A stretch of 64,000 nucleotides of DNA from Mycolicibacterium peregrinum (GTDB lineage Bacteria > Actinomycetota > Actinomycetes > Mycobacteriales > Mycobacteriaceae): the NCBI RefSeq assembly GCF_002102345.1, contig NZ_LQPP01000046.1, forward strand, positions 62,001 through 126,000, in the 5' to 3' direction. Below, piece after piece: positions 42,064-49,885 of this stretch. Numbering within the stretch: the stretch's first letter is position 1; each line of letters opens with the position of its first letter. Made by a program: the position numbers and the translations under genes. Below the pieces are notes generated by a model. The model did no database searches. It saw nothing but the letters and a program-made list of their open reading frames with translations, and was not told the origin of the DNA.

Positions 42064-43524
42064 TCAGGCGCCGATGTTGGGTCCGATGGCCGGTTGGGAG
42101 CCGCGTGCAGCGCGGGCGCGATAAGCGAGCAGGATCACCCCGAAAGCGATGAGGCTCAACAACAGTTGCGACCGGGTTTCCTCGATCACCGCCATGAGTC
42201 CGAGAACGACGACCATCCAGGCGATCGAGAACCAGGACAGATACGGGAAGCACCACATCTTCATGCGCAGCGCGCCGGGATCGGTGGCCTCGAGCCGGCG
42301 CCGTAACCGGATCTCCGCACCGACCAGAATGATGTAGTAGATGAGTTGGATCGCCCCGGATGAATTGATGAGGAAGATGAAGACCTGTTCGGGAAAGAAG
42401 TAGTTCGCGACCACCGCGGCGTAGCCCATCGACGTCCCGGCCAGGATCGCCCGCACCGGTACTCCCCGGCTGTTGATCTTCACCAGTGACTTGGGCGCAT
42501 CACCTTTCTCGGCAAGCGCGAACAGCATTCGCGAGGTGATGTAGAGGCAGGAGTTCAGTGAACTCAGCACGGCGGTGAGAACGATGGCCTCCATCACCAC
42601 CGACATCCCGGGGATGCCGATGTGTTCGAGCACCACGGCGAACGGGCTGCGGATACTTTCACCGGTGAACGGGGTGTCCCACGGCACGGCCGCCACGATC
42701 AGCAGGATCGACAGCACGTAGAAGACGAAAACCCGGGCCATCACCTGTTTGGTGGCCTTGGCGGCGTACTCGACCGGCTTCTTCGATTCGGCCGCGGCAA
42801 TCGTGGCGATCTCGGCACCGCCCATCGAGAACAGCACCGTGACGCTGCCCACCAGCGCGGCCACGACGCCGTACGGGAACATTCCCCCGTGCGAGAAGAG
42901 GTTGGTCAGCCCAGGGCTTTCCGGCTTGCCGACCAATCCGAGGAGGAACAGCCCGGTGACACAGATGAAAAAGATGATCGCGATGACTTTGATCGAGGCG
43001 AACCAGAATTCGGCTTCCCCGTAGGCCTTGACCGAAAGCAGATTGATTGCCGTCAGCACGAGCACCAGGCCGAGACACAACAGCCACGCGGGCACACCGG
43101 GTAGGTAGTTGGAAAGGATCCCCGCTCCGGCCACCGCCTCGATCGCCGCGACGACCACCCAGAAGTACCAGTACAGCCAGCCGACGCTGAACCCCGCCCA
43201 GTTCCCCAGCCCGTCGCGGGAGAAGTTGGCCACCGAACCGGAAGACGGTCGTGCTACTGCCATTTCGCCGATCGCGCGGATGACCAGGATCATCAGCACC
43301 CCGGAGAGGGCGTAACTCAGCACCGCGGCGGGCCCGGTCCGGTTGATCACCGCACCGCTGCCGACGAACAGCCCGGCCCCGATGATGCCGCCCAGCGCGA
43401 TCATCACGATGTGCCGGTTCTCCAGGCTGCGCCGCAGCCCGCTCTGCGGCGCGACGCCTGCGTCGGCGTCGGGCACTGAGACCGGCGCCGTCGACTGTGG
43501 CGCCGCTCCACCGTGCTGGTTCAT
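42064..43524 (-). CDS. Amino acid permease (APC family, GabP/AnsP-like)
   Basis: This encodes 486 residues with 12 hydrophobic segments. LENRHIVMIALGGIIGAGLFVGSG at 32-55 is the APC signature (GGxIGAGLF). ALVGSVTVLFSMGGAEIATIAAAESKKP is the typical AAT-family segment. It imports an amino acid or close analogue by proton symport. It is the first gene of the minus-strand run (27 bases before the HpaB-like gene), so it probably brings in the pathway substrate. Its promoter faces the divergent LysR gene. Confidence 0.88.
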   Translation of the reverse strand: MNQHGGAAPQSTAPVSVPDADAGVAPQSGLRRSLENRHIVMIALGGIIGAGLFVGSGAVINRTGPAAVLSYALSGVLMILVIRAIGEMAVARPSSGSVANFSRDGLGNWAGFSVGWLYWYFWVVVAAIEAVAGAGILSNYLPGVPAWLLCLGLVLVLTAINLLSVKAYGEAEFWFASIKVIAIIFFICVTGLFLLGLVGKPESPGLTNLFSHGGMFPYGVVAALVGSVTVLFSMGGAEIATIAAAESKKPVEYAAKATKQVMARVFVFYVLSILLIVAAVPWDTPFTGESIRSPFAVVLEHIGIPGMSVVMEAIVLTAVLSSLNSCLYITSRMLFALAEKGDAPKSLVKINSRGVPVRAILAGTSMGYAAVVANYFFPEQVFIFLINSSGAIQLIYYIILVGAEIRLRRRLEATDPGALRMKMWCFPYLSWFSIAWMVVVLGLMAVIEETRSQLLLSLIAFGVILLAYRARAARGSQPAIGPNIGA

Positions 43525-43555
43525 GGGAACTCCTGCCGTCTGGATCAGTTGTCCC

Positions 43556-43598
43556 GTCGACTATGACGCCCATCACCTACCCTGAACAGTCGAACTAT
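43556..43598. promoter_or_regulatory. Repeated GTCGA(A)CTAT motif between permease and LysR genes
   Basis: GTCGACTAT (43556-43564) and GTCGAACTAT (43589-43598) are direct near-repeats 33 bases apart, about three helical turns. The 99-base gap is where a LysR regulator would bind; this is a possible site pair. Confidence 0.3.
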
Positions 43599-43623
43599 TT
43601 GAAGCTAGCGATCGGTTTTTCTG

Positions 43624-44529
43624 ATGTCTGATGCCACGCTCCGACAGCTCGAGTACTTCATCGCAGCGGTCGAGGAGGGTTCGGTGACCGCAGCAGCACA
43701 GCGCCTGCACCTGTCGCAGTCCGCGCTGTCGATGGCGCTCGGCGAATTGGAGCGCGCACTCGGGGTGCAGGTACTTGTTCGGCATCGCCGGGGCGTGCGG
43801 CCGACGAGGATCGGGGAACAGGTGCTGGTGGACGCGCGCCGGCTCCTGGTCGACCTCGAAGACCTGCAGACCTCGGCGCGTGAGAGTCAGTACGGGCTGA
43901 CCGGGAAGCTCATGGTGGGGTGTTACAGCACCCTTTCCCCGATGGTGCTGCCGCCGGTCCTCAGCGAATACGTGGTGCGCTTCCCCGGGGTAGATCTCAC
44001 GTTCACCGAGGGACCGCACGACGTTCTGATCGAGAATCTGCGCAACGGGACCCTCGATCTTGCGCTGCTCTACGACTACGGATCGGACATGACGGCACAC
44101 CGTGATGACCTACAGACCGAAACAATCGTTGCCGCACCGCCGTACGTATTACTGCCAGAGGATCATCCGCTCGGCCAACACGATGCGGTGGCGCTGAGAC
44201 AACTGGTCGATCACCCGATGATCCTGTTCAGCCTCCCGCCCGGTGGAGACTACTTCCTGTCCCTGTTCAAGTCCGAGGGGCTCGAACCACGAGTGAGATA
44301 CCGCGCCACCAATTTTGAGCTGGTCCGCTCGCTGGTCGCCCGCCGCCTCGGCTACTCCATCCTCAGCCAACGCACCAGGATCTCAATGAGCTATGAGGGC
44401 CGCGGATTCATCACGCGGCCACTGCAAGGCGACCATCCCGGACTCGCGATCAATGCCGTTACGCCGGCGGGCGCAAAGCTCACCCGGCCGGCGGCGGCGT
44501 TCATCGAAACGTTCCGAGCGGTGAACTGA
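43624..44529 (+). CDS. LysR-family transcriptional regulator
   Basis: This encodes 301 residues. The helix-turn-helix is at the start: RQLEYFIAAVEEGSVTAAAQRLHLSQSALSMALGELERALG (residues ~6-46), then the effector domain from about 90. Arrangement and length match LysR activators such as CynR/BenM-type. Divergent orientation from the permease-to-aspA operon makes it the likely substrate-sensing regulator. The convergent end with the sigma gene is 19 bases apart. Confidence 0.9.
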   Translation: MSDATLRQLEYFIAAVEEGSVTAAAQRLHLSQSALSMALGELERALGVQVLVRHRRGVRPTRIGEQVLVDARRLLVDLEDLQTSARESQYGLTGKLMVGCYSTLSPMVLPPVLSEYVVRFPGVDLTFTEGPHDVLIENLRNGTLDLALLYDYGSDMTAHRDDLQTETIVAAPPYVLLPEDHPLGQHDAVALRQLVDHPMILFSLPPGGDYFLSLFKSEGLEPRVRYRATNFELVRSLVARRLGYSILSQRTRISMSYEGRGFITRPLQGDHPGLAINAVTPAGAKLTRPAAAFIETFRAVN

Positions 44530-44548
44530 ACCGAGCAGTGGTTAGCAA

Positions 44549-45190
44549 TCACGCTGCGCTGCAGGGTAATCGCGTCCCCGATCGGTATCGTCGCGCCACC
44601 CCGACATCGGTCAGGAGTTCGCGCAGATTGCGCCGACCCCGGTGCAACCGCGACATCACCGTTCCCACTGGAATCTGCATGATCTCGGCGATTTCCTTGT
44701 AGCGGAAGCCCGCAACGTCGGCGTAGTACACCACGATGCTCTGCAGTTCGGGGAGGGCACGCATGGCGTCACGCACCTCCTCGTCACCCATCGACTCCAG
44801 GGCCGCCAACTCAGCGGAAGCCACGCCCAAGGGTGACCGCTGGGCCGCCTCGGCGAGTTGTGCGTCCGAAAGCATCTCGGGGAACACTTCCTGCGGTCGG
44901 CGCTGAGCGGTGCGGTAGGTGTTGATCCATGTGTTACTGAGGATCCGGAACATCCAGGCCCGGATGTTCGAACCGTCCTGATAGGTGTGAAAACTGCTGT
45001 ACGCCTTCAGCATTGTCTCTTGAACCAGATCTTCTGCATCGGCCGAGTTGCGTGTGTACCGACGCGCGGCCGCGTACAACTGATCCACCAGAGGAAGCGC
45101 ATCGCGCTCGAACCGCTCCGCCCGGCAAGCGTCAACGTCCGCCTGCATACTCGTGCTCACTGGCATGCCCCCGCTCGTGCCACTACTCAT
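44549..45190 (-). CDS. ECF sigma factor, SigH/SigE-like (second copy)
   Basis: This encodes 213 residues from ATG 45190. Region 2 reads SADAEDLVQETMLKAYSSFHTY and IRAWMFRILSNTWINTYR; region 4 reads LQSIVVYYADVAGFRYKEIAEIMQIPVGTVMSRLHRGRRNLREL. The N-terminal ERFERDALPLVDQLYAAARRYTRN is as in Mtb SigH. The frame is open to 45334, and ATG 45313 lies 6 bases after a possible -10 box, so a longer 254-residue form is possible. No anti-sigma gene is adjacent. A MerR/SoxR-like promoter lies directly upstream. Confidence 0.85.
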   Translation of the reverse strand: MSSGTSGGMPVSTSMQADVDACRAERFERDALPLVDQLYAAARRYTRNSADAEDLVQETMLKAYSSFHTYQDGSNIRAWMFRILSNTWINTYRTAQRRPQEVFPEMLSDAQLAEAAQRSPLGVASAELAALESMGDEEVRDAMRALPELQSIVVYYADVAGFRYKEIAEIMQIPVGTVMSRLHRGRRNLRELLTDVGVARRYRSGTRLPCSAA

Positions 45191-45609
45191 ATCGCCGGCC
45201 TCGGACACCTCGTCATCCGAAGCTAGTCCGCGACTCCGGCCGCTCCCAGGGGGATAACCCCCGAGTTCGCGGCGGTTTTCCACACCGCCGCACAAGCCAT
45301 GTCGCACTGTCATGAACGCAGCATGGCACCTCAACCCAAGTTGAGGTCAAGCGAATTTCCGACAGGACCGTCGCAGGGCGAAACCTCGCCCATGGCGAAT
45401 GTCCAGGACGTGGGGCCGGCGTCAATATCCTTGCGGCTGTTGCTCATACCGATGCGCCGACAGCCGTGCCCGATCGCCGGCTCCCGGACCGACGGCCGTG
45501 ACGAAGTTTCGGCCGCGACCGTGCGAGCCGACGTTCGTCGCAAATATCCGAGCCGCTCCTCGGCCATACGTCAGGAAACCGGGCCGCTCCCGCCTTAGGC
45601 TCATCGGTT
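45191..45609. other. 419-base gap between sigma gene and purine permease
   Basis: This stretch holds the MerR-type promoter at 45320-45350 and the in-frame 5' extension of the sigma gene. A GGGGGATAACCCCC hairpin lies at about 45249-45262. A TAGGCT box at 45596-45601 lies 8 bases before the permease ATG. Other open frames here show no recognisable protein character. Confidence 0.55.
45320..45350 (-). promoter_or_regulatory. MerR/SoxR-type promoter upstream of sigma gene
   Basis: Perfect 8-base arms ACCTCAAC-CCAA-GTTGAGGT lie at 45328-45347. On the minus strand, TTGACC (-35; complement of 45345-45350) and CATGCT (-10; complement of 45320-45325) are separated by exactly 19 bases, the overlong spacing of MerR-family promoters, and the palindrome fills the spacer. 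The core resembles the SoxR box (CCTCAAG-N4-CTTGAGG). Transcription would run into the sigma gene. Confidence 0.6.
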
Positions 45610-47022
45610 ATGAATCGACTCGATCGCTTCTTCGAGATCTCGGCTCGCGGCTCGACGGCCCTCTCCGAGATCCGCGGAGGCCTGGTCACCTTCATCGCGA
45701 TGGCCTACATCATCGTGCTGAACCCCGTCGTACTCTCCGGCTCCGCCGACGTCGCGGGCAACAAGCTGGAATTCGCCCAGGTCTCGGCCACCACCTGCCT
45801 GGCCGCGGGGGTGATGACGATCCTGTTCGGGATCATCGCGCGGCTGCCCTTCGCGTTCGCCGCGGGTCTGGGCATCAACTCGTTTCTGGCCACGACCGTG
45901 GTGGGCACGGTCACCTGGCCCGAGGCCATGGGCCTGGTCGTCATCGACGGCCTGATCATCGTGGCGCTGGCCGCCAGCGGGTTCCGCCGCATGGTGTTCG
46001 ACGCGGTACCCATGCAGCTGAAACTGGCGATCACCGCGGGCATCGGTCTGTTCATCTTGTTCATCGGACTGGTCGACGCCGGATTCGTCGGCTCGACCGG
46101 CCTACCCTCTCCCCCGGTCGGGCTCGGCACCGGCGGCGTCGGCTCGATCAACACCGTGCCAACCGTCGTCTTCGTGTTCACCCTGCTGGTCACCGGAATC
46201 CTCGTGGCCCGGAAGGTCCGCGGCGGCATCCTGATCGGCCTCGTCACCGGCACCGTGGTCGCCGTGATCGTCGAGGCCATCTGGCACCTCGGGTCGGCGC
46301 AGGACAAACCGGGCGGATGGGGGCTTTCGGTGCCGACCCTGTCCGGCTCACCGTTCGCGCTCCCCGACCTGTCACTCGTCGGCGATGTCAGCCTCGGTGC
46401 CTTCAGCCGGATCGGCGCCCTGGCGGCCATCATGCTGGTGTTCACGCTGGTGTTCGCAAACTTCTTCGACGCCATGGGCACGATGACCGGGCTGTCGCGC
46501 GAGGCCGGTCTCTCCGACCCGCAGGGCAACTTCCCGCGGCTGAAGTCAGCGCTGATCGTCGAGGGCGCCGGTGCCGTCGTCGGCGGATCTTCCTCGGCGT
46601 CGTCGAACACCGTGTTCATCGAATCCGGCGCGGGCATCGAGGAGGGCTCCCGCACCGGGTTCGCCAACCTCATCACCGGTGCCCTGTTCCTCGCGGCCAT
46701 GTTCGTCGCCCCGCTGGCCTCGATCGTGCCCACCGAGGTCGCGGCCGCGGCCCTGGTGATCGTCGGCGCCATGATGGTGTCCCAGCTCCGCCACATCGAC
46801 CTCTCCGAGTTCTCGGTGGCCCTGCCCGTGGTGCTCACCGTGGCCACCATGGCCTTCAGCTACTCGATCGCCAACGGCATCGGCGTCGGCTTCGTGGCGT
46901 GGGCGGTGTTGCGGTCGGCCGCCGGCAAGGCCCGTGAGGTCAGCCCGCTGCTGTGGGTCGTGGCCGCCGGCTTCATCCTGTACTTCGCCCGCGGCTGGAT
47001 CGAGTCGCTCATCGGCATGTAG
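45610..47022 (+). CDS. NCS2-like (AzgA/PbuG) adenine/guanine/hypoxanthine permease
   Basis: This encodes 470 residues with about 13 hydrophobic segments. RGGLVTFIAMAYIIVLNPVVLS (about 22-43), GLGINSFLATTVV and NFFDAMGTMTGLSREAGL are hallmarks of the AzgA-type purine permeases. It takes up purine bases by proton symport across the membrane. A TAGGCT box eight bases before the ATG suggests a nearly leaderless message. The DUF808 gene follows 68 bases later on the same strand. Confidence 0.88.
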   Translation: MNRLDRFFEISARGSTALSEIRGGLVTFIAMAYIIVLNPVVLSGSADVAGNKLEFAQVSATTCLAAGVMTILFGIIARLPFAFAAGLGINSFLATTVVGTVTWPEAMGLVVIDGLIIVALAASGFRRMVFDAVPMQLKLAITAGIGLFILFIGLVDAGFVGSTGLPSPPVGLGTGGVGSINTVPTVVFVFTLLVTGILVARKVRGGILIGLVTGTVVAVIVEAIWHLGSAQDKPGGWGLSVPTLSGSPFALPDLSLVGDVSLGAFSRIGALAAIMLVFTLVFANFFDAMGTMTGLSREAGLSDPQGNFPRLKSALIVEGAGAVVGGSSSASSNTVFIESGAGIEEGSRTGFANLITGALFLAAMFVAPLASIVPTEVAAAALVIVGAMMVSQLRHIDLSEFSVALPVVLTVATMAFSYSIANGIGVGFVAWAVLRSAAGKAREVSPLLWVVAAGFILYFARGWIESLIGM

Positions 47023-47090
47023 CGGCCGGTAGCCTTCTCGGTCATGGGGATGACACCGATGAGCCGCTTGCGCGAAGAGCGACGACTCCA

Positions 47091-48053
47091 GTGAGCGCCG
47101 GCCTGTTCGGTTTGCTCGACGACATTGCCGCCCTGGCGCGGCTGGCGGCGGCTTCGATCGACGACATCGGTGCGGCCACCGGCAAGGCGACCGCCAAGGC
47201 AGCCGGCGTGGTGATCGACGACACCGCGGTGACGCCACAGTACGTGCACGGCATCAGCGCCGACCGTGAACTGCCGGTCATCAAGCGCATCGCGATCGGC
47301 TCGCTGCGCAACAAGATCCTGTTCATCCTGCCCGCGGCCTTGCTGCTCAGCCAGTTCGCACCGTGGTTGCTGACCCCGATCCTGATGCTGGGCGCCACCT
47401 ACCTCTGTTTCGAGGGCGCCGAGAAAGTCTGGGGTCGGTTCACCGGCCACGGCGGACACGACACCCACGGCGAGCCCACCACGGCCGTCGGCGGCGACGC
47501 CGAGAAGTACATGATCACCGGGGCGATCCGGACCGACTTCATCCTGTCCGCCGAGATCATGGTGATCGCCCTCAACGAGGTGGCCAACCAGACTTTCTGG
47601 CCGCGGCTGATCATCCTGGTGATCGTCGCCCTGGTGATCACCGCCGCCGTCTACGGCGTGGTGGCCGGCATCGTCAAGATGGACGACATCGGCCTGCTGA
47701 TGGCCCAGCGCTCATCGAAGGTGGCTCAGAAAATCGGCCGTGGCCTGGTCGCCGGGATGCCCAAGCTGCTGTCGGCACTGTCGACCATCGGCACCGTCGC
47801 GATGTTGTGGGTCGGTGGGCACATCCTGCTGGCGGGCACCAACACGCTGGGCTGGCGCACCATCTACGACGTGGTTCACCATGCCGAGGAGGCGGTGCAC
47901 CAAGCGGTAGGCGACCCGTTCGGCGGAGTGCTGGCCTGGCTGACCAACACGGCCGCATCGGCAGTCATCGGACTGGTGGTCGGCACCGTGGTCGTGGGGA
48001 TCGTCCATGTTCTGCCGTTCGGCAAGAAAGAGGATCGCGACGCCTCTGCCTGA
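47091..48053 (+). CDS. DUF808 (YedI-like) membrane protein
   Basis: This encodes 320 residues from GTG 47091. The N-terminus SAGLFGLLDDIAALARLAAASIDDIGAATGKATAKAAGVVIDD is the DUF808 signature, followed by TPQYVHGISADRELPVIKRIA and six or so hydrophobic segments. AYLCFEGAEK-type and AIRTDFILSAEIMVIALNEV motifs are also present (read as TYLCFEGAEKVWGRF here). Function is unknown across the family. The spacing to the upstream permease gene allows co-transcription. Confidence 0.87.
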   Translation: MSAGLFGLLDDIAALARLAAASIDDIGAATGKATAKAAGVVIDDTAVTPQYVHGISADRELPVIKRIAIGSLRNKILFILPAALLLSQFAPWLLTPILMLGATYLCFEGAEKVWGRFTGHGGHDTHGEPTTAVGGDAEKYMITGAIRTDFILSAEIMVIALNEVANQTFWPRLIILVIVALVITAAVYGVVAGIVKMDDIGLLMAQRSSKVAQKIGRGLVAGMPKLLSALSTIGTVAMLWVGGHILLAGTNTLGWRTIYDVVHHAEEAVHQAVGDPFGGVLAWLTNTAASAVIGLVVGTVVVGIVHVLPFGKKEDRDASA

Positions 48054-48162
48054 CCGTCAAACGGGTCGAAACTATTCCACCGAACGGCATTTGAGCCCCA
48101 ACTGCAGCAAAACCGATTGGCGCAAAGGCAAATACTTTTAGGCGCGCCACCCATCGACGTGT

Positions 48163-48195
48163 CATACTCGTCCTGGACGTTTTTGGTACGTCCAG
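48163..48195 (+). promoter_or_regulatory. CATACT box and 5'-leader hairpin of cold-shock gene
   Basis: CATACT (48163-48168) would place the transcript start near 48175. CTGGACGT (48173-48180) and ACGTCCAG (48188-48195) form a perfect 8-bp stem with a 7-base loop followed by TTTT, 24 bases before the ATG. The hairpin is at the very start of the leader and may be an attenuator or temperature-responsive structure. Confidence 0.5.
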
Positions 48196-48219
48196 TTTTA
48201 CGATGAGAGAAGTAAAAAT

Positions 48220-48423
48220 ATGACACAGGGAACTGTGAAATGGTTCAACGGCGAAAAGGGCTTCGGCTTCATCGCTCCTGACGGCGGCGCCCCGGACGTC
48301 TTCGTCCACTACTCCGAGATCAGCGGTGGTGGATTCCGGTCGCTCGAAGAGAACCAGCGCGTCGAGTTCGAGATCACCCAGGGTGCCAAGGGCCCCCAGG
48401 CGGTGGGAGTCACCGCGATCTGA
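48220..48423 (+). CDS. Cold-shock protein (CspA family)
   Basis: This encodes 67 residues of a single cold-shock domain: GTVKWFNGEKGFGFIAPDG contains RNP1 (KGFGFI) and VFVHYSEI contains RNP2. It binds single-stranded RNA/DNA and prevents secondary structure. The AGAGAAG site is 7 bases before the ATG. The leader carries a hairpin, and a strong terminator follows, so it is a single-gene transcript. Confidence 0.95.
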   Translation: MTQGTVKWFNGEKGFGFIAPDGGAPDVFVHYSEISGGGFRSLEENQRVEFEITQGAKGPQAVGVTAI

Positions 48424-48442
48424 TCGCCCCCAAGACCTGAGA

Positions 48443-48478
48443 TGGGCTGGTACGGATGCTTCCGTACCAGCCCATTTT
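48443..48478. terminator. Strong terminator after cold-shock gene
   Basis: TGGGCTGGTACGGA and TCCGTACCAGCCCA are perfectly complementary over 14 bp around TGCT and followed by TTTT. It separates the csp transcript from the convergent DUF5994 gene. Confidence 0.85.
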
Positions 48479-48482
48479 CATG

Positions 48483-48977
48483 TCACACCGGCGTCTCGGC
48501 CTGCAGATGCCCCAACCATCGCACGGATTCGACCCGGGCCACACCCAGCACCCGATCTGCGGTATCGAACATCGGGGTGCGCCGCACCGCTTCCTCCACG
48601 GGCATCGCTGCGGCACAACGCATCACCAACCCGCCCAGGGAGACGGATGTCTTGCACGGGACGACAAGGAGTTTCACACACGCGTCACGGCCCGCCACCA
48701 TCATCAAACGAGGCCGACTGAGCTTCACCCCGTTGGGTACCCGAGTGCCGGTCACGATCGAGTCGAGGTCGAGCTGCCCCTGCGCGGCCGACCAATTGAC
48801 GCGAATATCAACAACTTCGCCCAGTGATCGGTGCAGCGCCTCGACCAGTTCGGGCAGTTCGCTTGCCACCGAGGCGGTGTGCGGCCACCACGCTCCGTCG
48901 ATATCGGCGCCCAACTCCCTCGCGAGAGTGAGGCGGACAGGACTGGCGAGTCGCCGAGCCCCGTTGAGGCCGTTCAC
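48483..48977 (-). CDS. DUF5994 family protein
   Basis: This encodes 164 residues from GTG 48977. The segment ADIDGAWWPHTASVASELPELVEAL with a following SLGEVVDIRVNWSAA is the DUF5994 pattern known from mycobacteria and related actinobacteria; function is unknown. The GTG overlaps the stop of a 46-codon frame (GTGA), so it is probably translated by coupling to that small gene. Its C-terminal ~30 residues (DTADRVLGVARVESVRW) are less conserved. Confidence 0.72.
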   Translation of the reverse strand: MNGLNGARRLASPVRLTLARELGADIDGAWWPHTASVASELPELVEALHRSLGEVVDIRVNWSAAQGQLDLDSIVTGTRVPNGVKLSRPRLMMVAGRDACVKLLVVPCKTSVSLGGLVMRCAAAMPVEEAVRRTPMFDTADRVLGVARVESVRWLGHLQAETPV

Positions 48978-49114
48978 GACGACTGCGCATCTGCACGAGC
49001 CTGTGGCCTGGGCCGATCCGAGAAAACCAGATCCGACGGCGAAGCATGCGAGCTCTCGACCGCAGGCACAGGTTCTTGCTGCTCGGGATGTGAAAACAGT
49101 TCGGACGATTCCAT
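48974..49114 (-). CDS. 46-residue small protein coupled to DUF5994 gene
   Basis: ATG 49114 is preceded by AAGGA about 9 bases upstream and encodes an acidic, Ser/Pro-rich peptide beginning MESSELFSHPEQQEPVPAV and ending QARADAQSS. It has no membrane segment. Its TGA overlaps the DUF5994 GTG (GTGA). It has its own ribosome-binding site while the downstream GTG does not have an obvious one, which supports translation. No homology is recognised. Confidence 0.5.
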   Translation of the reverse strand: MESSELFSHPEQQEPVPAVESSHASPSDLVFSDRPRPQARADAQSS

Positions 49115-49249
49115 CAGAGTGTCCTTGAAAGGTGCGGGACTACCGCACGGGGTTTGGAGGCGAGCGATGGTTAATCACCGGGCCTGACTACAAACTTACA
49201 CCCGATGACCGCGACGGCGCGGTGCCGGGGGCACCACGGGCCACCATCG

Positions 49250-49885
49250 TCATCGGCCGCGGACGGCCGGCAGGATCAAGGTGTCGATGACATCGCGGAC
49301 ATACTTCGAGTCGACGCTCTGACCGTTCACCACCCGCATCAGGCCCATTCCGGTCAGCACATCGGCCACCAACGACCAGTCCCGATCGGCAGCGACCTCG
49401 CCGCGGGCAACGGCCTGTGCCAGGATCGTCGTCATCACCCGCCGGCCCTTGAGCAGCATCAGATCTTCGAGCGCCGAGCCGAGGTGCGGGTCATGGGTGG
49501 CCTCCACCGCCACCCTCAGCACCAGGTCGTACGAGAAGAGGTCGTTGTCACTGCGCGCGGTACGCCGCACGATTTCGTCGAAATCGCCTTCCAGGCTCCC
49601 GGTGTCGGGCGCGTCGTCCTCCATCAGGTCCGGCTTCCAGTACACCAGCGCATCGGTGATCAACGCGGCCTTCGAGGACCAGCGCCGGTAGATGGCTGCC
49701 TTGCCGACACCGGCGCGTGCGGCGATGTCGTTCATATTGGTGTTGACGTAACCGTTTTCGGCCAACGCTGCCAACGCCGCATCGAGAATGGCCGGGTCCC
49801 GCGAGCGGTCAAGTCGGCCGACCGTACGCTGACGCAGTTTCGGCTCTGCGTCAGGCGTATCAGCCGGGTCGGTCATGATCGTCAT
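49250..49885 (-). CDS. TetR-family regulator, in mmpS-mmpL operon
   Basis: This encodes 211 residues. The N-terminal HTH reads ILDAALAALAENGYVNTNMNDIAARAGVGKAAIYRRWSSKAALITDAL (about 33-80). The C-terminal ligand domain includes TILAQAVARGEVAADRDWSLVADVLTG, a TetR_C pattern. The ATG overlaps the stop of mmpL (ATGA), so the regulator is made from the same message as its likely targets. A perfect 16-bp palindrome upstream of mmpS (53240-53255) is its best operator candidate, giving autoregulated efflux. Confidence 0.88.
   Translation of the reverse strand: MTIMTDPADTPDAEPKLRQRTVGRLDRSRDPAILDAALAALAENGYVNTNMNDIAARAGVGKAAIYRRWSSKAALITDALVYWKPDLMEDDAPDTGSLEGDFDEIVRRTARSDNDLFSYDLVLRVAVEATHDPHLGSALEDLMLLKGRRVMTTILAQAVARGEVAADRDWSLVADVLTGMGLMRVVNGQSVDSKYVRDVIDTLILPAVRGR

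Noticed and set aside
45399..46937. 512-residue frame overlapping the purine permease in another frame
   Set aside because: It is Arg/His/Gly-rich low-complexity translation; the permease frame carries the family motifs and a plausible start.
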